Positions 1 through 6,636 of a stretch of DNA of 10,051 bases are shown piece after piece (positions within the stretch are counted from its first letter, which is position 1; the number at the start of each line of letters is the position of its first letter). The notes under the pieces are model-generated. The model did not search any database, had not been told where the DNA came from, and saw only the letters and a program-made list of their open reading frames with translations. Location: NCBI GenBank assembly GCA_964436865.1, contig CAYTFK010000266.1, positions 1 to 10,051 of the forward strand, given 5' to 3'. The DNA comes from JAXGPP01 sp964436865 (lineage in GTDB: Bacteria > Planctomycetota > Planctomycetia > Pirellulales > Thermoguttaceae). The position numbers and the translations under genes are program-made.

Positions 1-2
1 AG

Positions 3-65
3 CACCAGGGACGCAACGCCAAGCAGAACAACGTCACCCTGGAGAAGGCCGAGGTAACCAGGTGA
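3..65 (+). CDS. C-terminal end of a possible + strand protein (partial)
   Basis: The window opens inside a possible gene. The frame starting at base 3 reads 20 codons to a TGA at 63-65 and gives a hydrophilic tail ending in LEKAEVTR. The composition (Lys, Glu, Asn, Gln) looks more protein-like than the other two + frames, which also close within 70 bases. The fragment is too short to assign a family. It would converge on the small - strand gene whose stop lies at 87. It could equally be non-coding. Confidence 0.35.
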   Translation, partial: HQGRNAKQNNVTLEKAEVTR

Positions 66-86
66 GCTGACAAACCGCCAGCATGC

Positions 87-386
87 TCAATTCTGGGGCA
101 CAAGCCCGCGATTCCGCAATTCGGCGGCGACTTTGACGATCGCAGCGGCCACGTTCCGCGCGGTGGCTTCATCCATGTTCCTGACCGGGCAGCCGATTGA
201 GCTGCTCTCCAGAATCTTGTCGACGATCAGGTTCACCCGTTCCATCAGGTCGGTCGGCCACTCGTCCGGATTCTCCATCGCGGCCCACAGTCGATCGCAG
301 GCCTTGGCCAAACGCTGCTTCGTGGTCCCTTCGCGGCGCGACAGAATCGCCACGACTTCGTTGATGTGATTGATGTGAGCGACCAT
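87..386 (-). CDS. small hypothetical protein, 99 aa
   Basis: I do not recognise this protein. From the ATG at 386 it has 99 residues, is mostly helical in character, soluble, and has no signal peptide or membrane segment. It begins MVAHINHINEVVAIL and has a single Cys in the segment SSSIGCPVRN. The frame stays open to an ATG at 518, but those extra 44 residues (rich in Ser, His, Pro and Arg) look like read-through of non-coding DNA, so I prefer the internal start. No strong Shine-Dalgarno site precedes either start. A 9-bp tandem duplication (TTGATGTGA twice, 361-378) encodes the HIN-HIN repeat near the N-terminus. Three phased 10-bp repeats lie about 100-130 bp upstream of the preferred start and could be a control site. 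Function unknown. Confidence 0.6.
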   Translation of the reverse strand: MVAHINHINEVVAILSRREGTTKQRLAKACDRLWAAMENPDEWPTDLMERVNLIVDKILESSSIGCPVRNMDEATARNVAAAIVKVAAELRNRGLVPQN

Positions 387-485
387 GGTTCCGTGGCCGG
401 AATCGCGACGACGCGCAGCATGCGCGCTGGGCGATTCGTGGCTGCCGTTGCCGGGAGGTGAGGTGTGGAAAACTGCCGTCAACGA

Positions 486-516
486 GCGATGAGAAGCGAT
501 AAAACGCGATGAGAAC
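486..516. repeat. three tandem imperfect 10-bp repeats
   Basis: GCGATGAGAA (486-495), GCGATAAAAC (496-505) and GCGATGAGAAC (506-516) follow one another without a gap, all sharing the core GCGATRARAA. They sit in the non-coding stretch 387-684, between the small - strand gene and the + strand PDZ gene, in a locally AT-richer patch. Spacing by about one helical turn places the same bases on one face of the DNA, as in some repressor or activator sites. The rest of 387-684 shows no convincing promoter, RNA gene or terminator. Confidence 0.5.
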
Positions 517-684
517 AATAATCGATACGGTCAGCCTAACAGACATCAACCAGATCGGTCAATCCCCCCGGACAGGCAGTACAAAACTCCTTGCTTGACG
601 GTCCGCATACCATTCCAACAGCGACTTCCACCCGGCTGGCGTCATCTGCACGTGGCGCGACAAGGCCCTCAGAGGAGACGGATT

Positions 685-1284
685 ATGTGCTGTGGCAGCA
701 AGTGGATCGGCGGACTCGTGATCGGGATGGCCTTGCTGGTTCTGGGGGGAACGATCTCCGCCCAGACACGCTCCCGGTCTCCGTCGGGGCCACGGATCAT
801 GGCGGACGATGATCGCGACCGCGATCGTTCAGACTCCAATCGAGTTGGCGATCCTGGCGAGGGCGACTTCTCGCGTCGCGAAGCTGAACAAGGAACGCGA
901 CGCGTGCGGCCCGGCCAGCTTGAGGAAGGCACGCCCGAGGGCATGGCTCCCGAGGCGAGGATTGCGCCGGGGCAACCGCAAACCCGGATCGCACCTCCAA
1001 TGGCCGGCTGGAAGCTGGGTGTCTACGCGTTCAACACGCCCGCCGGGGTGCGTGTCACTCGAGTGCAGCCGGGCAGCGCCGCCGCACGTGCCGGCCTGGA
1101 GCCGGGGGACGTGATCGTCACGGTCAACGGCTATCAGATCGGCCAGGTAGGCAGCCGCCTCTACCCGTTGGGCGACGAACTCCAGCGCCGCGCCGGGCCA
1201 CGGGGGGAAGTACTCTTGCTGGTGCAGAACGTCCGCAACCGCGATCTGGTGAACATGAATGTCCGCCTGCAGCGGCAGTTCTGA
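685..1284 (+). CDS. exported PDZ-domain protein, 199 aa
   Basis: This is probably a secreted or membrane-anchored protein with one C-terminal PDZ domain, a fold that binds peptide C-termini or partner proteins. I chose the ATG at 685 because AGAGGAGA lies 6 bases upstream (671-678) and because it places a hydrophobic export signal (residues 7-25, possible cleavage after ISA near residue 26) at the N-terminus. The frame is open back to 595, but that extension is Arg-rich and would bury the signal. Residues 27-108 are a low-complexity charged and Pro-rich linker (DDDRDRDRSD at 41-50), likely disordered. The PDZ domain spans about residues 110-197: LGVYAF is the start of the carboxylate-binding region, and VTRVQPGSAAARAGLEPGDVI is the typical PDZ core. 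There is no protease domain, so it is not a complete DegP/HtrA or site-2 protease. Its partner is unknown. It converges on the 301-aa gene 25 bp away. Confidence 0.8.
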   Translation: MCCGSKWIGGLVIGMALLVLGGTISAQTRSRSPSGPRIMADDDRDRDRSDSNRVGDPGEGDFSRREAEQGTRRVRPGQLEEGTPEGMAPEARIAPGQPQTRIAPPMAGWKLGVYAFNTPAGVRVTRVQPGSAAARAGLEPGDVIVTVNGYQIGQVGSRLYPLGDELQRRAGPRGEVLLLVQNVRNRDLVNMNVRLQRQF

Positions 1285-1309
1285 CCTGGATCGGGATGCC
1301 GCTGAAGGG

Positions 1310-2215
1310 TTACCGCTGGCCGGCAGCCGCATTCCACCGGGCCTTGTAGAGCCGCTCGCCGGCCAGCGTCAACCGGCCGTCGGGGTTCAGAAAACCGATG
1401 TCGTCCGACCACCATTCAGGCCGCTCCGCCTGGACGTACGCCACGCGGCCGGTCGCCGGATGGATGCTCACCCCCTTGACCGATTCCCGGTCGGCCAGCT
1501 TTTCAAAGGGCCGGAATCCGGGGCGGTCGCGGTTGAACCGGTAGACATGTCTCGCGGTGGTGACTATCAGCTCGGGTGACGCGGGAACCGGCGACAGATC
1601 GTGCCCGCCCCCCTCCGGAAGCTTGTGGCGAGCGGCCAACTCCAAGCGAGGCTGCGCTCCATCCCAGTCGACCAGGCGATAGCCCCGGAGTTGATCGTCG
1701 CCCAGCGCCCAGAGCAGCCTGCGCTGGTCGTCCCAAACCGCGCCGTGGGCCGAATACAGTTCGTCGGACCAGAGTTCCTCGCCAGGTGTGCCCGGCGCGA
1801 ATACGATCAGCCGGTTGCCCTGGTCGCTTACCGAGGCGGCAACCGCTACCCGATTGCCCGGCAATAGATCGGCGGAGTGGGCGTTGGCGGCCCGCGCGAA
1901 GAAAACGGCTTCCTTGGTCTGCCGGTCGACGAGAACTACCGCACCGCCGGACGAGGTGATGAGGATCTGCCGGCCCTGGCCAACAGGCTTGCAGTCGTCG
2001 GTCGTGCGGAAAAGCGGCGCCCAGGCTTCAGGCAGATTGGAACATTCGGCTGCCCGCCACGACCAGATCTTGGCGGGCGGCGTGGCATTCGTCTCGCCCG
2101 CATCGATGATGAAGACCTCGTCCCACCCGCAAACGATCAGCTCCTCGGCCGCCAGGGGCCGAGCGACTGACGACATCAGTGCCACCACTGCCAGCAACAA
2201 CCAATAGATGCGCAT
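1310..2215 (-). CDS. exported beta-propeller-like protein, DUF6528-like, 301 aa
   Basis: This is an exported protein of unknown function. Residues 1-23 form a clear signal peptide (hydrophobic 4-18, likely cleavage after PLAA). The mature part starts with EELIVCGWDEVFIID and continues with repeated short beta-strand blocks of the propeller type (near 83-96, 122-139, 158-172, 214-227, 249-262). Conserved-looking His, Trp and Asp residues punctuate them (W31, H113, H158, W161, H205, D206). From memory this matches the DUF6528 family, which has no established activity; I could not check this. No catalytic motif is visible. The start at 2215 is supported by GGGAGAAA just upstream. The gene begins 30 bp after the GH97 stop on the same strand, so it is probably in the same operon and may act with the glycosidase on an extracellular or periplasmic glycan. 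That link is inference. Confidence 0.8.
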   Translation of the reverse strand: MRIYWLLLAVVALMSSVARPLAAEELIVCGWDEVFIIDAGETNATPPAKIWSWRAAECSNLPEAWAPLFRTTDDCKPVGQGRQILITSSGGAVVLVDRQTKEAVFFARAANAHSADLLPGNRVAVAASVSDQGNRLIVFAPGTPGEELWSDELYSAHGAVWDDQRRLLWALGDDQLRGYRLVDWDGAQPRLELAARHKLPEGGGHDLSPVPASPELIVTTARHVYRFNRDRPGFRPFEKLADRESVKGVSIHPATGRVAYVQAERPEWWSDDIGFLNPDGRLTLAGERLYKARWNAAAGQR

Positions 2216-2245
2216 CGGGTTTCTCCCGCAAAGGCCTTGCCAAGA

Positions 2246-4243
2246 CTATTTGCTCTGCGCCGCGGCCGGGCTCAGCCGCAGTGCGGCCCCGCCGTAGGGC
2301 AAGAGGGACAGTTCGAGCCGATCGTCCGGCTTGACCGTCACCGACCGGGCTGCGAACTGGCGCGGCCCTTCGCCGTCGGCGATCAGCGTGCCTGTGTAGC
2401 CGCCCGGAGCAAGGAACGCCAGCGGCACGGAGAGCGGCAGCGGCTCGTTACGGCCGTTGATGGCTCCCAGGTACCAGTCGTTCCCATGCCGGCGGGCGAG
2501 CACGACGTATTCGCCTGGAGTCCCCGTGATGTAACGAGTCTCATCCCAGGCGACGGGCAGCTCGCGAAGGAATGTCTTGGGGGCGTCGGGCAACTCGCGA
2601 TAGGCGCTCACCCGGTCGGCAAAGTGGAGCAGTCCCGATTCGAACACCACCGCCAGCGCCAGTTCATGGGCATTCGTGGTGAGGTGCGGGTAGCGGTCGT
2701 CGGTGAACCCGCAGGGCGTGTAGTCCATCGGGCCGACGGCGTTCCGGGTGAAGGGCAGAATCGTGTTGTACTGCGGGGCTTTTTCCGGGTACTCGGCGGC
2801 GAACGTGTAGCATTCCTCGCCGCGGACAGCCTCCATGCTCATCAGGTGCGGCCAGGTCCGCTGCCAGCCGCGCGGCACGGTGCAGCCGTGGAAATTGACC
2901 ATGATCTCCGCCGCCGCGGCGTCGCGAAGGATGTCGTGGTAGAGCGACATGATGTTCTGCTTGTCGCTCTGGAAGAAGTCGATCTTCACTCCCTTGATGC
3001 CCCACTTGCGCAGCAACTCAAACTCAAACTTCCGCACCTCGGGCAGGTTCATCGTGCCGCGGGGCTTTTCAGTGACGATGTTGTGGTCGCCGCCGGAATT
3101 GTACCACAAGAAAAGCCCCACTCCCTTGCTCCGGGCGTAATCGGCCAGCTCGCGGACATTGCCGTGGTTCATCAGCGTCCAGTTGGCGTCGACAAGGAAG
3201 TATTCCCACCCCATCTCGGCCGCCAGGTCGACAAACGGCGCCATTGCCCGGTAATCCTGCGGGCTGTCGTGGTCCGACCACCAGCTCCAGGAAACGCGGC
3301 CGGGTTTGATCCACGACGTGTCGGCCACTTGCGACGGCGGGTTGAGGTCGGTCACCAGCGTCGATTCGACGATCGTAGCGAGCGATTCGCCGACGATGAT
3401 CACCCGCCACGGCGTCGCCCAGGGGAGTTCGGCCGAAGGGGTCACTTCGCCCTGCTTCCAGCCCTCCTCGGAGTCGGGGAAACGGATGCGGTAGACGCCG
3501 TCGGGCGCCTGCTGCGCCAGCCGGCATCCGCAGTACCTGCCGTCGACCGCGGCCTCGGTCACGAGCACCCAGCGTTTCCCCTCGGTGACGCGGAACAAGG
3601 CCGGCAGCGCCCAGCCTTCTTTCTGCGGAGAAGTGGTGGCGACGGGAATATCGTGAAGGTAATACTCCTCATAGGCTGGCGTGTACATGCTGGCCGCGGA
3701 ATACGGCGTCATCCACGCCCGGCCGTCGCCCGGCAGGCGGAAACCGCTTGCCTCCTCCATTACCCGGGCGGCGCGGCCCACCGGCCCGGGAAAGCGATAG
3801 CGGAAGGCCAGGCCGTCGTTGGCCACGCGGAACACCACTTCCACCGGCTTGCCGGCCGGGTTCTCCAGCAGGAACGACTGCTCGTGGGCCAGGCTGCGAC
3901 ACTCGCTCCGCTTGCCGTGGGTGAGCCGATAGGTCTCATCGATCGTGGAGACGCGGCTTTTCGCTTTAAGCGTCAGCCCGTCGACGAACGACTGGTCGTC
4001 GCGGACGATTCCCAGCGGCGACCACGGCAGGACCTCGATGCGATCCCCTTCCGCCCCGTGCTCGACGCGGTAATAGAGCCGCGGCTTGTCGGCGGGGTAG
4101 CCCGGCAGTTCCGGTGCGGCAATCGCCAGCGAGACAACGAGCTGGCCGTCGGGCGAAGCCAGCGTCGTGGGTTCGGCCGCAGCGGCCCGGCCAGCGGCGA
4201 GGCCGGCCACGAAAGCCAGCGTGAGGCTGGGGATAGACTTCAT
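2246..4243 (-). CDS. glycoside hydrolase family 97 (alpha-galactosidase/alpha-glucosidase type), 665 aa
   Basis: This secreted or periplasmic enzyme should cleave alpha-linked galactose or glucose from oligosaccharides or glycans. Residues 1-23 are a signal peptide ending AAAA-EP. An N-terminal beta-sandwich follows (about 24-280), beginning with LASPDGQLVVSL, a typical GH97 opening. A (beta/alpha)8 barrel (about 290-560) and a C-terminal beta-domain (to 665) complete the fold. Total length fits the family (about 620-700 aa). In the barrel, GVKIDFF carries Asp422 (codon 2978-2980), where retaining GH97 enzymes such as BtGH97b have their nucleophile. Glu471 in SMEAVRGEE (codon 2831-2833) matches the acid/base position. 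Inverting SusB-type enzymes lack the Asp, so a retaining mechanism is inferred. The ATG at 4243 follows GAGGAGA and fits the signal peptide; the frame is open upstream to 5110, but that region overlaps another gene and a terminator. Exact substrate is uncertain. Confidence 0.93.
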   Translation of the reverse strand: MKSIPSLTLAFVAGLAAGRAAAAEPTTLASPDGQLVVSLAIAAPELPGYPADKPRLYYRVEHGAEGDRIEVLPWSPLGIVRDDQSFVDGLTLKAKSRVSTIDETYRLTHGKRSECRSLAHEQSFLLENPAGKPVEVVFRVANDGLAFRYRFPGPVGRAARVMEEASGFRLPGDGRAWMTPYSAASMYTPAYEEYYLHDIPVATTSPQKEGWALPALFRVTEGKRWVLVTEAAVDGRYCGCRLAQQAPDGVYRIRFPDSEEGWKQGEVTPSAELPWATPWRVIIVGESLATIVESTLVTDLNPPSQVADTSWIKPGRVSWSWWSDHDSPQDYRAMAPFVDLAAEMGWEYFLVDANWTLMNHGNVRELADYARSKGVGLFLWYNSGGDHNIVTEKPRGTMNLPEVRKFEFELLRKWGIKGVKIDFFQSDKQNIMSLYHDILRDAAAAEIMVNFHGCTVPRGWQRTWPHLMSMEAVRGEECYTFAAEYPEKAPQYNTILPFTRNAVGPMDYTPCGFTDDRYPHLTTNAHELALAVVFESGLLHFADRVSAYRELPDAPKTFLRELPVAWDETRYITGTPGEYVVLARRHGNDWYLGAINGRNEPLPLSVPLAFLAPGGYTGTLIADGEGPRQFAARSVTVKPDDRLELSLLPYGGAALRLSPAAAQSK

Positions 4244-4253
4244 CGGATCGTCT

Positions 4254-4347
4254 CCTCGGCGTCGGCCGCGCACGCCGCGGCCCCATGCACAGCGCACAGG
4301 GCCTGCCGGCTGTCCGGCACACGCTGCCAGCCTAGCCGACGCCGAGG
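4254..4347 (-). promoter_or_regulatory. inverted repeat in the GH97 leader that can cover its ribosome binding site
   Basis: CCTCGGCGTCGGC at 4254-4266 and GCCGACGCCGAGG at 4335-4347 are perfect 13-bp complements, separated by 68 bases. On the - strand transcript the second arm ends in the GAGG of the GH97 Shine-Dalgarno (GAGGAGA, 4257-4251), so pairing would hide it. Two local hairpins lie inside the loop. GGCCGCG/CGCGGCC (4264-4270 and 4276-4282) overlaps the inner arm by three bases and would compete with it. TGCCGG-CTGT-CCGGCA (4304-4319) is compatible. There is no U-tract, so a translational switch or chance structure is more likely than a terminator. Confidence 0.45.
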
Positions 4348-4362
4348 CAACCGGCAAGCCGC

Positions 4363-4905
4363 TCAGTCCTTGAAGTTCTTGAGCTGCTCGGCCGAAAGGG
4401 GCGCGTGGCGGCGAAGCTCGGCGATCGTCTTCAAGGTCCGCTCGTTTGGCTTGAACGGCCTGACCATGAGATCGGTGACGTCGACCGTCTCCACCCCCGG
4501 CGCCTGCCAGGTGATCTGCCACTTCGAGACGATCACGTCCACTCCGGCCTCCCGGGCGATCGCCGGAAGCTGGCCCTCGATGTGCTTGAGGATATTGTCG
4601 ACCGGCGCGGTGCCGAAGCCTTGCTGGTGCATCAAGTCCTGGCGGGCCTGCCCCTCCGCCTCGAGTCGCTTGACCTTCTCCTCGTCGCCTGCCGCCTTGG
4701 CCTCGGCATGTTCTTTGATGAGCGCTTTCAAGGAGGTCTCGTGAACCTCGGAGGGCGCGAATGCCACCGCCAGTGCCCGCGAGTCGTACGTGCCGACTCG
4801 GAGCGGTTTTGGGCCTTCTTTCGGCGGCTCCGCCCAGGCCCGTCCACCACACGCCACCACGCCGATTACCGCCGCCAGCACAAAACCTGCCATCACCCGT
4901 CGCAT
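4363..4905 (-). CDS. exported 180-aa protein of unknown function
   Basis: The N-terminus MRRVMAGFVLAAVIGVVACG is an export signal. It could be cut by signal peptidase I after AWA (residue 25), or VVAC with Cys19 could serve as a weak lipobox and make it a lipoprotein. Residues 36-50 form a beta-strand segment (VGTYDSRALAVAFA). A charged, coiled-coil-like helix covers about 55-93 (KEHAEAKAAGDEEKVKRLEAE). The last third contains GVDVIVSKWQ and VDVTDLMV. The pattern of strand, long helix and VDVTD strand recalls Skp/OmpH periplasmic chaperones, but the similarity is too weak to assign the family. The ATG at 4905 has GGGAGA about 7 bases upstream. The gene lies 119 bp before the GH97 start on the same strand and follows the hydrogenase terminator, so it needs its own promoter in 4906-4983; no convincing -35/-10 pair was seen there. 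Confidence 0.75.
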   Translation of the reverse strand: MRRVMAGFVLAAVIGVVACGGRAWAEPPKEGPKPLRVGTYDSRALAVAFAPSEVHETSLKALIKEHAEAKAAGDEEKVKRLEAEGQARQDLMHQQGFGTAPVDNILKHIEGQLPAIAREAGVDVIVSKWQITWQAPGVETVDVTDLMVRPFKPNERTLKTIAELRRHAPLSAEQLKNFKD

Positions 4906-4983
4906 GATCTTGTCTCCCGGTTGTCAGTATTGTGTATACCCACCTGGAACAAGGCGTGGCGAAAAGCCCCATATAACAAGGCC

Positions 4984-5025
4984 AAGAAAACGAGCCGGGG
5001 CGGCGAGTTCCGACGCCGCCCCGGC
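4984..5025 (-). terminator. intrinsic terminator of the hydrogenase operon
   Basis: GCCGGGGCGGCG (4994-5005) and CGCCGCCCCGGC (5014-5025) form a perfect 12-bp GC-rich stem with an 8-base loop. On the - strand the stem is followed by TCGTTTTCTT (4993 to 4984), a T-rich run. The + strand side has no T-tract, so it acts for the - strand genes. It lies 112 bp after the mvhA stop and upstream of the 180-aa gene, which marks the operon boundary. A weaker 7-bp hairpin (5074-5080 with 5088-5094, 7-base loop) sits between the mvhA stop and this terminator. Confidence 0.8.
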
Positions 5026-5136
5026 ATTGTGCGATGACGGGAATGAATTGAAGGCAGTTCGACAACCGCGGGGCGGCGGCAACTCCGGCCGCCGGCATCC
5101 GCCTCTTCACTCCACCTTCATTGTAATCATTAGCCG

Positions 5137-6621
5137 TCAGTCAACATACTGGCTGAGCTTCTGCACCACATCCCCCTCCGGGCCGCGGATGGTCACTTCC
5201 AGCGGCATCTGGCCGGGAAGGTTGTGGGTGGCGCAGCCGAAGCACGGATCGTACGCCCGGAACGCCATCTCAACCATGTTCAGAAGCCCTTCGCGGACTT
5301 CGCCTTTCTTGATCAGCCCTTCGGCGGCCCGTTTCACCGACATGCAGATCGGGGCATTGTTGTTGGTCGTGCCGACGATCAGATTCACCTTGGTCAGGAT
5401 ACCCCGCTCATCGGTGGTATAGTGGTGGGTGAGCGTCCCGCGCGGAGCCTCGACGCAACCCACGCCCTCGTGCGGCGTTTCGGTCGGCAGCACGCGGTAT
5501 TCCTTGCTGGTGATCTCCGGGTCGGTAGCCAACTCGACCCAGCGCTCGGTGGCGTTCAGCAACTCGATGAGCCGGGCCCAGTGGGTGGCCAGGGTGTGGT
5601 GCACCGGCTTGCCGCCGAGCACGTTATACATCCGCTCGTATTCCTTCTGGGCCAGCGGCGTGGCCATCCGGTCGGCCGCGTTGCACCGCGACAGCGGCGT
5701 GGCCTTGTAGACGCCCGAATCGGCGCCGTCGACGAAGCCCTTCCACCCAACCTTCTTCAAGTAGGGGAACTTGAGGTACGACCACGGCTCGACGCGCTCG
5801 GCAACGTGCTCGCGGTAGTCCTTGGCGTCGTACTTGGCGAACTCCTTGCCGTCGGGGCCCGTGACGCGGATCTTGCCGTCGTAGTAGTTGGTGCAGTTGT
5901 TGGCGTCGACCATGCCCATGTTGTAGGTCTTATGGGTGTAGACGCCGCCGGTGATGAGCTTCACATAATCGCTGTTCTTGAGCACCACGTCGTCGAACAG
6001 CTTGAGCGAGAACTGCGCGAACTCGATCGCCTCGCGGCCCAGCTTCTCGATCTCCTTGCGCTGTTCCTCGTTGATGCCCTTGCTGACGCCGCCGGGCAGG
6101 CCCCAGTTGGGATGCACGGCGCGCCCGCCGATCATCTTGATGAGATGATGGCCGTCGCGGCGCATCTTGAGCACCTTGCCGCCGATCTCCATCCCCACCT
6201 TGGCCACCACGCCGAGGATATTGCGCTCGGCCTTGGGGGCCTCGGGGCCGACGACGAAGTCGGGGCCGCCGAGGGCGTAGAAGTGGGTCGTGTGATCGGT
6301 GGCGAAGAAGATGTTGTAGAACATCTCCCGCAGCTTCTTGGCCGCCGGGGGCGGGTCGACCTTGAACACGCCGTCCAGGGCCTTGGTGGCCGCCATGTGG
6401 TGCGCTTCGGGGCACACGCCGCAGATGCGCGCCGTGAGGTTCGGCATTTCTTCGGCCGGGCGGCCCACGCAGAACTTCTCGAACCCGCGGAGCTCGGGAA
6501 TCTGCAGGTAGGCGTTGGCCACGTCCCCTTCCTCGTTGAGGAAGATGTCGATCTTGCCGTGGCCTTCCAGCCGCGTGATCGGATCGATCGAGATTCGCTT
6601 ATGCTTGGTCGCTGTGGTCAT
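5137..6621 (-). CDS. mvhA: group 3c [NiFe] hydrogenase large subunit MvhA, 494 aa
   Basis: This subunit carries the NiFe(CN)2CO active site that splits or forms H2, here as part of a cytoplasmic MvhADG-Hdr complex. The four metal-binding cysteines are present: Cys67 and Cys70 in RICGVCPEAHH, and Cys460 and Cys463 in DPCFGCATH. Glu18 in ITRLEGHGK is the usual N-terminal motif. There is no signal peptide or Tat motif, as expected for group 3. The 28 residues after His466 (starting NLPGQMPLEV) form a tail of the kind removed by a maturation protease of the HyaD/HoxW type; no such gene is in the window. Start ATG at 6621 follows GAGGAAAA. Only 15 bp separate it from the mvhG stop, so translation is likely coupled. 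The MvhG, MvhD and HdrA neighbours favour group 3c over NAD- or F420-linked relatives. Confidence 0.96.
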   Translation of the reverse strand: MTTATKHKRISIDPITRLEGHGKIDIFLNEEGDVANAYLQIPELRGFEKFCVGRPAEEMPNLTARICGVCPEAHHMAATKALDGVFKVDPPPAAKKLREMFYNIFFATDHTTHFYALGGPDFVVGPEAPKAERNILGVVAKVGMEIGGKVLKMRRDGHHLIKMIGGRAVHPNWGLPGGVSKGINEEQRKEIEKLGREAIEFAQFSLKLFDDVVLKNSDYVKLITGGVYTHKTYNMGMVDANNCTNYYDGKIRVTGPDGKEFAKYDAKDYREHVAERVEPWSYLKFPYLKKVGWKGFVDGADSGVYKATPLSRCNAADRMATPLAQKEYERMYNVLGGKPVHHTLATHWARLIELLNATERWVELATDPEITSKEYRVLPTETPHEGVGCVEAPRGTLTHHYTTDERGILTKVNLIVGTTNNNAPICMSVKRAAEGLIKKGEVREGLLNMVEMAFRAYDPCFGCATHNLPGQMPLEVTIRGPEGDVVQKLSQYVD

Positions 6622-6636
6622 GGAGCGTTTTCCTCG

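Noticed and set aside
594..625. TTGACG as a -35 box for the PDZ gene
   Set aside because: No acceptable -10 hexamer is found 16-18 bases downstream.
811..826. Inverted repeat GATCGCG-AC-CGCGATC
   Set aside because: It lies inside the PDZ gene and arises from the Asp-Arg codon repeats of the linker; there is no sign of a separate function.
2237..4744. 835-codon open frame on the + strand opposite the GH97 gene
   Set aside because: It is antisense to a clear enzyme and rich in Arg, Gly, His and Pro, with no recognisable domain. Long antisense frames are common in GC-rich DNA with strong third-position G/C bias.
4906..4983. TATACA (- strand) as a -10 box for the 180-aa gene
   Set aside because: It matches the consensus at only four of six positions, and no -35-like hexamer lies at the right spacing.
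4244..5110. N-terminal extension of the GH97 frame up to 5110
   Set aside because: It overlaps the 180-aa gene and the operon terminator, is low-complexity Arg/Gly-rich, and would bury the signal peptide that starts at 4243.
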